A stretch of 64,000 nucleotides of DNA from NCBI GenBank assembly GCA_034620365.1, contig JAQGEQ010000048.1, positions 1,426,001 through 1,490,000 on the forward strand, written 5' to 3'. The DNA is from Pegea sp. RAD2-039 (lineage: Eukaryota; Chordata; Thaliacea; Salpida; Salpidae). The translations under genes were made by a program, and so were the position numbers. The notes below the pieces were generated by a model. It was given only the letters and a program-made list of their open reading frames with translations, did no database searches and had not been told where the DNA came from. Positions 50,390-64,000 of the stretch are shown in pieces. Every line of letters starts with the position of its first letter. Position 1 is the first letter of the stretch.

Positions 50390-52995
50390 TTACATTATTA
50401 TATCAAAATAAGACCACCTAAAATTAAAGCACTTATTTTAGGAGGATTTTAATTTTAGGGAAATTGATTGAAATAAGCCAAATTCAACATTTGTGAAAAA
50501 ATCGTTCAACTTAAATAGCGATAATCCTAATTCAGCCATTTTAAGTCTTTGCATTTCCTCAATACCAATAACCTAAATTAAATGGTTACTTTTCCAAACC
50601 ATTTCAGTAGTTACACTTTGGATCTCCTCAATACATAAACCATCATATAAACCATTATCTACCCTGGTCAAAAAGAAACTTTTGTAAAAGATTTCTTCAA
50701 ATATTTCAACGATCACAACATGATTAAATTAAAACTTTATCAATTTTTTTATGAACGTTAAAACTGCAAGTAAATGCAATTTTTTATCGTGGAAATTATT
50801 TTAATATTAATGAATTCTTACCAACATGTGAGATGGATTTATATTTTCAACTCTGCTGAAGACATCAATACTATCTACTCACGGCTTACTAACATCGTTA
50901 AAGAGTCGATTGTGAAATTTATACCTTTTTATAGTCAATAAAAAGCCTCATTTACCCAAATATTTATGGAATTTACGACATTCAAAAATCTCCCCTACAG
51001 ACAAATTAAAGCAGAAACTTTCATCAAACCTCTGTACAAAGATTTTTGTATAGTTTACACGAAATATATTTATAATTTTTACTTAGGAACAGAAAGTGGA
51101 GTCTTATTTTCAGCCAGCAATGAACGTTTTTTAGTTTGATAAATTACAAGCTTAAGGCGAGATTTCAAATACCTTTCTAGCTTGATAGCTTGATAGCAGC
51201 AACCATCTTATGATGGAACCGGAGAACAAAGCTGAACTGCTAAACAGTCAGCTCACTCGCATTTTTTTAACGATGATGATAATACTCCTTTTCTTTCCTA
51301 CTCCAAAATTCTTACAAAAGTCTCTGAAATGACTAATCTTGGCAAAACGGTCGATATGGTAACTAACGCTGCCTTCTTTAAAAACAGTTATCAACTTCTT
51401 GATCAAATGTATGCTTTGTTTTTAAGAAGGAGTATTTCCTCTTCATTACTATATTTACCTCCACTTTTTAACATCGCTCTGAGGCGAGGGAAATTTCCTG
51501 AAGCATAAAGCTAGCTTTAATCCTATTCACAGAAAGGGTCCCAGAGACAGCGCTCTTAATTACAAACCAATTTCGCTGACTTCAGTTATCTGCAGAACTG
51601 AAGAAAATATCATTCACAATCATATGACCAGTCATTTGATGGAGTACCATCTAATATCTGATGTCCAGCATGGCTTTGTGAAACGGAGTCCTCCCTGACT
51701 CAACATCTCACTTTTTTTAATGAGCTTACAACCCATAATGAAAGTAATACTCCTTGAGATATCATATATCTCGATTTCGCTAAAGCGTTTTACTCTGTCC
51801 CACACAACAAGCTCATTATTATTTAACAAAAATTAAGAATCTACAGCTATATCTTAAAGTAGATGAAGATTAGGTAGAATTCAACCAACTTGTGTTAAAA
51901 GATCTTTCTCGACTTCTAGTCAAGTCACCAATGGGGTTCTTCAGAGTTTCGTTTTAGGCCCCCTTTCTTTCTACTTTTACTAAAGACCTCATCAGAAGAC
52001 TAGTAGCAGTAGATGATGTCAGAGTGTTTGTGTATGCAGATAATATCAAGCTATTATCTTGCGATCCTTTAAAACTTCAAACTGCACTACACACTGTAGA
52101 AAACTGGTCCATGAACCGGCAGATCAGAATCCAGCCCACAAAGCCTGAACTTATAACTTTCTCTCGTCAACCAGCTGTACGTTCTTTAAACCAATATTAA
52201 TCTCCTATAATATCATCTCCTTGTCTCCTTAAAACACATATCTATCAATGGAACTATTATACCACAAATATCCTCGGACCGAGACTTTTGCATTACCTAT
52301 CATCTGACTTTAAATGGCCCAATTATTTTTCTGAAATCTTTGCAAAATCAATCAAACTTGACTACCTCATCATAAAGACCCTTAGGTCTAATGATCCATA
52401 CTTCTTCATCGATCTCTTCAAACTGTACGTACGTTCAATTATTGGATACGGTGTCAGTGCATGGATGTCACATCAAGTTGGTGATATCAAAAAAATCAAA
52501 TCTGTTGAGGCAACATTTGTAAAATCGATATGCAGGAAATTTAATATTCATTACGATAGTTAAGAACAACGTCTCAGCTTCTTAATTTTAGATACTTAGG
52601 AAATTGAACGGACAAAACACGAATTAATTCTTATTTTGAAATCTTTCACAATCTAGTTGACTTTTGTTCAATACTTTCTTTTCTATTAGTTCATTTCATT
52701 CTAATAAGCCCATATCACCTAAAATTGATGTTGAACTGCTTTAATATTGCCACATTTGTTATTTTTAAACTGTCATTTTTTTATTTTTTTCATATTATTA
52801 ACATTCTGTGCAATCAATTACTGTTGTGTTGTACGGGCGCTACTGTGTGTTGCATCTTTTTTCTTTTTAGATGAGTATACTAATTAAATTTAATAGGTAT
52901 TATTATATATCAAATTATTTGTGAGAATGTGTGTTAGCGAGAGGTGCTCTCTACAGGCACCCTCCTTTGCATTTATTGTAATAAATAAATAAACA
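50390..52995 (+). mobile_element. Longest copy of the non-LTR retrotransposon (endonuclease end, reverse transcriptase, 3' tail)
   Basis: A degenerate 2.6 kb element. Signs in order: a GDFNF-like endonuclease block (about 50440, now LGGF and a stop), a DHN-type endonuclease end (about 50710), the linker DINTIYSRLTNIV (about 50860), RT blocks ALNYKPISLTSVI (about 51555), ISDVQHGF, FTLSHT (from FDxVPH), VTNGVLQ (from TSGVPQG), VYADNIKLLSCDP (from YADDxKLL, about 52030) and YVRSIIGYGVSAWMS (about 52425). A 3' untranslated region ends in the hairpin ggtgc/gcacc (52943-52947, 52957-52961) and AATAAATAAATAAA. Part of the RT C-terminus (the WNQLPSD block) is deleted. The order fits CR1/Jockey-type elements. 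Many stops and shifts show that it is inactive. Confidence 0.9.
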
Positions 52996-54136
52996 AAAAT
53001 AAGGCTTTTAAAAGAAATTTGTTGAAGGAAAATATTGATGAGATGACTTTTATCCTAATTTTGTTTAAAAAAAAAAGGGAATTTTGCAAGTAAATATCCT
53101 GAATTAGTTTAAATATTTTTTAGAAGTTGGATCTTACAAAAGATTTTATAGTTTCAAGCAACAGTAAATTGAATTTAATAAATCATCTAAAGAGAATATG
53201 AACCATTTTGTAGATTTATTTAAATATTAAAAAATTAACTTTTATGTCAGCGAAGTTTTTAGTTTGACTGTGTCTTTTAATTATTTGATAAAGTTTATTA
53301 AGAATGCAAAATTTAAAAGAACCTTTAGTTCTTGATTCAGCAAATATATTCTACTTTGATATTTCTCTGTTCATATTTGATCCTTGTAAAATTTGATGTC
53401 TATCATTTTTCAAATATAATGTAAGCTTTTGGCTCAAGTCGGTTAAAAGCCACTTTTGTTATCTATGCTTTATTTTATAAACAGTTTTATCATAATATGT
53501 TGACACTAAAAATTTATAGTTATCATTATAGTTTAAATTATAATGTTTATATTTACTGAAATATTTGATTCTGTAATTTGAACTAAGTTTTTGGCTTTCA
53601 TATACCTGTTTAAGTTTTATATAATAGTAGCTTTAACCTGTTTAATTTTTGGTGCTAACTGGTTCACAATTAAATTTAGTCTTTTTGTTTACATTAGATT
53701 ATAAAACATGTGGTTCTATTTTAAAATAGTTAATCATAATATTAGACATAAATGTTTGATCTTCTTACTTGAGATTTTTAAAGCTAATGTTTGTATCATA
53801 TATAAGCAACATATTTTAAGTTGGTAGATATAAATCTATTGCATTATTTTCTTGCATATTTTGTGTTTTTTGAGTATTAACCTTTTTAACTTGTTTTAAA
53901 TATTTTCACGCTTTTTTATTCTTATTAATTTCTTTAAACTTTATTTTAATAGAAGATTATTTTAAGTTTTAAAATGATTCAAAATTTACATTTTGTTATT
54001 CAAAAATATAATGGTAAGATAAATAGAAATTAAGATAAACATTGTATTGTTTGTATTTGCTATTGTAATCAAAGGTAAGGTTTTTGTTTTCATTTAATAA
54101 ATATATTTTTTAATAGTAGCTAGGACATATACCATC
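52996..54136. other. AT-rich DNA upstream of two-pore channel 2
   Basis: Includes the promoter region of the downstream channel gene. No gene or recognised repeat was seen. Confidence 0.5.
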
Positions 54137-58442
<4,306 letters not shown>

Positions 58443-59581
58443 CAAGTGAAAATCTACTTTTGTATTTTTAAATGTCTTTTGTAACGCTGTTCTACTGTCA
58501 ATCAAATATAGATTGTAAATAAATTTTATGCTTTTGTATCTCTTTATATAGTTAATTTTTGTAATCTGATTGAAATTCATTTTTTATTACAACTGACAAG
58601 TGTTTTAAGGTCCAATCTTAGAGATAAATTTGTCGACGTAAATTGGACTGCTTCTATCGTCTTGTGCAATTTGAACTTTTTTTTTTTCATCTATGAACTT
58701 ATTATACTTGATGTTAGTGTCGTCGTTTTGCTTTCGTGTCATAAAATTGTTTAATGCTCGTATAAAGTATTTATAAAATTCTTTGAAAATATCAACTTCC
58801 TGTTAAATTAAACTTTAAATAAAATTATAAAAAGTTTGTCACTTATGACGATTTCACAAAATATTTTTATTAGTTTGAGCTTATCATCAAACTCACAAAT
58901 GTTTCTTTCATTTCTATATTATTATTTTTACAACATTAAGAAACTACCAAAGCAATTAGGATTCCGAAAGTTTCAAAAACAAAACAGCTTCAGATTGTAT
59001 ATTTTTCAAACATCTAAAAATATTGTTTTGGAGATTATTGAAAAAACTGCTTAATAGTTAATTTAATCTTCATAAGACGTGGTAGTAGCTCACAATAGTT
59101 AAATATTTGTTTCTACTGAGTATTTGATAACAAATGATAAACACAAACTTGACATTTATAAAATCAAAATTCAGAATTTCTGTTTTTGTTTAAAGGAATG
59201 TTTTTGCTTCCAGTATAAAGTTCAAACCTTGATTTTAGTATAAGTGTAATATGACAACATCCTTTTAAACTTTAGCAATATTTAAGTATTAAATCATCAG
59301 AAATAACTTAAAATAAAAAAGAATCAATTGGTTAAACATTCAAAAATACAAAAGTAGGATGATTAATAAAATATTCAAAATAACTTTGAACGTTTAGTTC
59401 GACGACACAATTAAACGTTCGACTCGTTAAAGGATTTAGCCAAAGACTAAAAAAATAAACTAATTTGCTGTTAAAGAGGATCTATTTGAAGATATTTAGT
59501 TGTTTAAAATTCTGTCAAATACTGAGAAACAGCTCACAGTGGCAATACAGAATCGCAACAGTGGCTAAAAATAGACCAGAT
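58443..59581. other. Shared 3' flank between convergent TPC2 and TMEM243
   Basis: AATAAA at 58518-58523 is the likely TPC2 poly(A) signal. The rest is AT-rich, and a 72-codon open frame at 58836-59054 shows no family resemblance. Confidence 0.5.
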
Positions 59582-60246
59582 TTAGGGAGTTATGGTTGAG
59601 TTATTTACTGTACATGTTACAGCAATATCATGAAAATACAGATTTGCACAAACGCACAAGCATATAATTGTAAATGAGTTGTAATAAATCATCTGGCGAA
59701 ACTTAGGATCAACGTCGCCTTGTCGATACCAGTGTATCTATAAACAAACAAATTAATAATAATTTTTATAAAACAAAAAAAAACTTACCAATAAAACGAG
59801 AGAAATACAGACAAAAGAAATACAAAAAGCAAAGAATATGTTTAATGGGTTAAGATTAGAACTCTCAGGAAATATAAAAGCACTGACAAGTGTAAATGCT
59901 ACCAGGATTGTTGTCAAGACTCCAACAACTAAATTTAATAGTCGTTCCTGAAAAAAACTTGTATGAGAGATTTCAAGAATATTACTTTTAAGTAATTCTA
60001 ATCTTATATCAAGCTTATAAGTTCCAACAATAATTAAACAAAATTTAAATCTATTAATAAAATCTTAAAATAATTATAATCTCTTAGATTTAGAAGGTAT
60101 CAATTTTCATAAAAAACATTTAAAATATCTTTAAAAGTAGCAATAATTTAAGAGAAAAAGTTAAATAACAATATACTTACTCTTCTTGTACTAGTACCAA
60201 AAAGAGGTCTGTCATCATAATTGTCATTCACTCTATATGCTATCAT
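59582..60246 (-). CDS. TMEM243: TMEM243, small four-helix membrane protein
   Basis: Three minus-strand exons, 60181-60246, 59789-59947 and 59582-59737, all ending on codon boundaries, giving 126 residues (human 118). The match to TMEM243 is direct: DDRPLFGTSTRRERLLNLVV at residues 11-30, then VSAFIFPE, NPLNIFFAFCIS, WYRQGDVDPKFRQMIYY and CANLYFHD near the C-terminus, each with a counterpart in the human protein (DNRPLFG, INLVVG, SAFVFPQ, PLNIFFAVCIS, YWYRQGDLEPKFRKLIYY, CANLYFHD). Four hydrophobic segments are visible. The biochemical role of the family is poorly known. None of the exons is long enough to stand out as an open frame. Convergent with TPC2. Confidence 0.95.
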
Positions 60247-61549
60247 ATTAAATTAGTAGCTTCAAAAATGTCAATAACAAATTTTTGTATAGATAAAGCT
60301 ATAACAAATTATTTGAAGATTATCTGTTAGTATGATATCCAGTTAAGAAAGTTATTAAAAAATAAATAACATAATTTGGGATAGCAATTGAAGCTAACTA
60401 AATTCTAATAATTAGGAATACAATTTTTTTGTTAAAAACTATGAAATAAAGCATTCGAATTGAAAAAAATCATCATAAAAAATTACAAGCTTTAAAACAC
60501 AATTGTAAAATATAAATAGTTCCAACAAAAATTTAATTCAAATAATTTGAAGAGTTTAGTAAAACTAAAATTGTTTACCATTAAATATAGAAAGATTTTA
60601 GTTGAATATGCTAAAATCTATACTAAGAAAATTTATTACAAGGTTTAATTATTGACAAAGATTTACTTGAAGTCAACTTTTTTAATAACCAACTTTACAT
60701 AAATTCTACTTTTTATAAATTATTACTAAAAACTTAACTTTTGAAAAAACTTTAAAAAACATTTCAACATTCTAAAACCTTAACTTACTAACTTCTAAAC
60801 TATTTTTCATTAAAATTAAATAAAAATATTTACTAAAATATCATTTATATCTAAGCTTTTTATTATAAAGTTTTTAGAAACTACCAACTCAAAAATACTT
60901 ATATCAAAGAATAAATTTTTTAAAATAAAACTTAAAAACCTAATTTAATTAGTACAGCTAATGGCATATAACAGTATAAAATAATAAGCTAGAAGAGTTA
61001 AGCTAAGAGGAAAAATATTGTATTTCATGATATTTAACAAAAGTAAACATACCAAAATACATTTTTCAAAAACCATATGAAAATGAAAAATATTCATCAA
61101 GCAACGCTGAGCTAATTACAGAGAATTTATAACTATATTAAAAACGATTGATAAGAAAAAACAAAGAAACTGGATTAAAACGAATATGCTCGGGGTATAA
61201 ACTTTGAAGAAATTTGTGAGACGATTAGTATACAATTAAATGATAACTAAAAATTGACATAAAACTTTTAAAATACTTTAAATTATCTTTTGCATTGAAT
61301 TTAATGTGAGTTAAAAACTTACTTTTAAACAATTATGCAATCTGTATATAATACTAAGCACTGCTGCAATTTTCTATGATATATTTTTTACGGTGTTTTA
61401 TTATATAATCACGATTTAACTTCAGCTTTCCTTATTTTCTAAATTTTCGTTGAACCATAATTTTGTGCTTTCTGTGCCGTTTACTTCAATATCTATTTCG
61501 CTAAACCATTTTCAGCTGAATGAGTCAATTTTATAGTATATTTCTTTAG
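60247..61549. other. AT-rich DNA upstream of TMEM243
   Basis: No gene was seen. The part next to 60246 is the 5' region of the minus-strand TMEM243. Confidence 0.45.
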
Positions 61550-61980
61550 TTTATATGATGATTTCTTTTCCATTAGTCCTTCCCTCAAGTTATATCAGCT
61601 CAGACGACACACATCACATCTTAATAAGCCTATATCACCTTGTACATTGGTCAGAGCGATTTTTTCTCATATCGCACAATTAGTACATGGAACCAGCTGC
61701 CATCAGACACTATCATGTCGGAGTTGCTCGCGCTGTTCAAAGAGAAGTTGAACCGTTATAACATTGCCAACACTGTGATTTTTTTCTTTTTATATTATTA
61801 ACATTCTATGTAATTGTTCACTGTTATATGCTTTGAAGACTATCGAAATAACATCTTTTGCTTTCTATATTTTTGACTAAATAAATGTTATTTGTAACAA
61901 TGTGTGTTAGCGAGAGATACTCTCTTCAGGTACCCTCCTTTGCATTTGTTGTAATAAATAAAAATAAATAAAAAAATTAA
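61550..61980 (+). mobile_element. Non-LTR retrotransposon 3' end with RT C-terminus
   Basis: Reads FSYRTISTWNQLPSDTIMSE (about 61665-61725), then LFKEKLNRYNIAN, then the 3' untranslated region, gtgtgttagcgagagatact, the hairpin (61916-61920 with 61930-61934, one mismatch) and an AATAAATAAA-type end. The matching segment of 23641-24230 is on the other strand. Confidence 0.88.
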
Positions 61981-62059
61981 ATGATTGTTGCTAAATATGT
62001 GTATGAGATACAGTTACTTGTAGTTGAACAATGGTAGTTGATGATAAATTGTTTCAAGG

Positions 62060-62270
62060 GTTTAAATGAATTGCTTATTTATTGTAAGCCTAAGACGAAT
62101 CCCACCTCGCCGTCGAAGATACTGCGCTCTATAATGTAAAGTAGGTTTACTTTTATGAGCGGAAAGTATCTAATGCAGACAGAAAATTTACAACTACTGT
62201 CCCAGATCACTGGGCCGCATCACCGAGGGCGAGTCTAAGGAGTGGGGATAGTGTAGCACAAACTACCTTT
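62060..62270 (-). repeat. tRNA-like SINE candidate, copy 2
   Basis: A GC-richer island. On the minus strand gagcgcagtatcttcgacgg is followed by gggattcgtc, which parallels tagcgcagtatcttcaacta and gagattgaaatcc at about 16220-16265. The left end on the plus strand (ctgggccgcatcaccgag) resembles 10546-10563. Confidence 0.5.
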
Positions 62271-63277
62271 TACTATAATCAAGTTTGTATAATCTTCTTA
62301 AACAATTTTTGCGAAACGTAGTTTTTTAACTCTTTATCTACTTCGTTAAGGATAAGATGAAGGAGATGTTGATGTATATAACTAAAAAAATCATTTTTTC
62401 CTGCTTTCTCGACAAAACTTTACTGATATTCAATTGATTGCTTGTATCATTTATCAATAAAAAAACAACCTTTGAAAAATCTCGGTGTAGTTTATATTGA
62501 AGTTTGCTTAATATTGCATCAGATTAAACACTTTTAAACTAGCTCTTAAATTTATAGATATTATGTAAAAAAAATTATTTTCTTAAAACTCTTAATTTTT
62601 ATATCATTTATTTTTCTTTTACGCTTGCTTAATTTTAATTAGTAAACAATTTCTAGATATATCAGCCGAATACGTACTTCATCGTAACTAAGGCAAGCTA
62701 CATTACTCTACATAAACAATTTAAACACCAACCAAGTTTATAATAACTGATTTTAATGCACTTAAAGTTATTATTTATCATAAAACATCAATTATATATT
62801 TAAATGAATTAATTGAAAGAACTTTCAGTGTTACAGCGAAATATTGTAAATAATATTTACATTATACATTTTATTTTTGTAATTAATTTAAAATTTAATA
62901 AATTTTCTTGCTTTATACTCTTCATATTATTAATTAATTTAATTTGAAGTATACTATTAAAACATCATGAGATATTCAACAAATTCTGAATAGATACTGA
63001 CTAAAATACAAGTTTCATTTACCAATTAATTCTCATAGTAATATGAATTATTTAGGTTAGTTGTCTCAATCTTTATAGTGTAGAATATGTATACTATTTT
63101 GATATAAATACAATAAGTAATTAGAATTATATATGAAAATTAGAATATAAAAATAAACAAAAATAGTTAAAAATACTAAATTTTCCATCTTAAAATCATG
63201 CTTTTCATTAACATGCCATAGTTTGATTTTCATAATTTTCTTGAATGGTGATAATTTATATTTTCTCACAAAATGTA
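62271..63277. other. AT-rich intergenic DNA
   Basis: No gene or recognised repeat was seen. Confidence 0.45.
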
Positions 63278-63405
63278 TTACATCATGTGTTACATCTTTT
63301 ACTTTCTATTTTTGGCTAAATAGATGTTATTTGTGAGAATGTGTATTAGCGAGAGGTGCTCTTTTCAGCTACACTCCTTCGCATTTATTGAAATAAAAAA
63401 AAATA
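63278..63405 (+). mobile_element. 3' tail of the non-LTR retrotransposon family
   Basis: Shares ggctaaatagatgttatttg and gagaatgtgtattagcgaga with the other tails. The left hairpin arm ggtgc (63355-63359) is kept but the right arm has decayed. An A-rich end follows. It lies just 150 bases upstream of the epoxide hydrolase start. Confidence 0.85.
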
Positions 63406-63558
63406 TTTGATCAACAAAAGTATTAGCCTGCTACCTAACTTAAAACTAATTGTCTTCATCTAGTATTTTTGATTATACTGGTATATTTTTCTACTTGTCT
63501 AAAATATTAAAGCTACTTTAAACTATTTTTGTTATTGTTCTATTTTTTTATTGTAAAG

Positions 63559-63773
63559 ATGATATTCTACTTTATCACTTTTTTATTAACTGTTTTTGCG
63601 GTATACCGCTTGAAAAATAAGAAACAAAATTGTTCAGCGAATGTGTTATCGCAATATTTAATATCAAGAAACTGGACTTCTGAAGACAAACTAGATCTTT
63701 CTGTTAAAGAGTTTAAAATTGATGTACCGAAATCTTTTATCAAAGAATTGAATCAGCGATTAATTAAAACTAG
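63559..63773 (+). CDS. EPHX1: Epoxide hydrolase (EPHX1/juvenile hormone type), first exon only
   Basis: Partial gene running off the right edge. Exon 1 encodes about 71 residues starting MIFYFITFLLTVFAVYRLKN, a membrane anchor as in microsomal epoxide hydrolase. It is followed by KEFKIDVPKSFIKELNQRLI, which matches the start of the epoxide hydrolase N-terminal domain (human FKVETSDEEIHDLHQRIDKFRF). The donor is ACTAG|GTACCT, splitting the Arg codon as expected before a Phe/Tyr-type continuation. These enzymes hydrate epoxides to diols at the ER; the catalytic alpha/beta hydrolase domain is outside the window. The start at 63559 is the first ATG in frame before the hydrophobic anchor. Confidence 0.75.
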
Positions 63774-63929
63774 GTACCTAAAAAATGATGGTTCTTTCAT
63801 TTTTATTTGAAATAAAAAACTCTGAAGTTGATTAATTTAGTTTATTATTATTAATAGGTAGTTATCCTGTAAATAAATTTATTAAAAATTTATTAGTTCC
63901 CTTGTACAATGCTTTTTTTAGCATACTTT

Positions 63930-64000
63930 GATTAATAGATGGCCATTACAATCTCTAAGCTCGACAAAATGTACTTATGGTATTCGAGATGACATAATGC
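63930..64000 (+). repeat. Possible edge of a SINE-like repeat
   Basis: aagctcgacaaaatgtactt at about 63957 resembles aagctcgataaaatgtattt at about 16200, within the first tRNA-like candidate. The window ends before more can be compared. Confidence 0.3.

Noticed and set aside
58836..59054. A 72-codon open frame after TPC2
   Set aside because: No family signature; lies in the shared 3' flank of two convergent genes.

Overview
This window is strongly AT-rich nuclear DNA from an animal, most likely an invertebrate. Genes are split by many GT-AG introns, a large share of them only about 40-60 bases long. Several families point to Metazoa: calpain-7, UBAP2/lingerer, a nose-resistant-to-fluoxetine (NRF-6) type acyltransferase, TMEM243 and two-pore channel 2. 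NRF-6 proteins are typical of invertebrates. I cannot name the phylum from sequence alone. I rebuilt the gene models by hand from splice sites, reading frame and family conservation; in all but one of the multi-exon models every exon phase closes. The exception is the UBAP2 gene, which I did not solve exon by exon.

Layout, left to right: a broken coding-like segment on the minus strand (about 1070-1300); calpain-7 (plus, 3284-8143, 17 exons); a repeat-rich gap; RPA1, the large subunit of replication protein A (plus, 11337-14967, 14 exons); an intronless SLC43-like transporter (minus, 17813-19153); a tiny two-exon gene for the small subunit of serine palmitoyltransferase (plus, 22377-22803); beta-hexosaminidase (minus, 25754-29360, 14 exons); UBAP2/lingerer (plus, 33688-40140, many short exons); an NRF-6-like acyltransferase (minus, 44716-49513, 13 exons); two-pore channel 2 (plus, 54137-58442, 13 exons); TMEM243 (minus, 59582-60246, 3 exons); and the first exon of a microsomal/juvenile-hormone type epoxide hydrolase entering the right edge (plus, 63559-63773).

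The gaps hold degraded repeats. One non-LTR retrotransposon family occurs at least six times. Its copies share a 3' tail with a small stem-loop whose paired bases change together between copies. A second, unidentified repeat of about 250-320 bp (family B) occurs three times. There are several tRNA-like, SINE-like pieces and one fragment of a different, RTE-like reverse transcriptase. The genes are ordinary housekeeping or membrane genes with no operon-like logic. The most novel signals are the covarying retrotransposon tail, repeat family B and the unexplained minus-strand remnant near position 1100.
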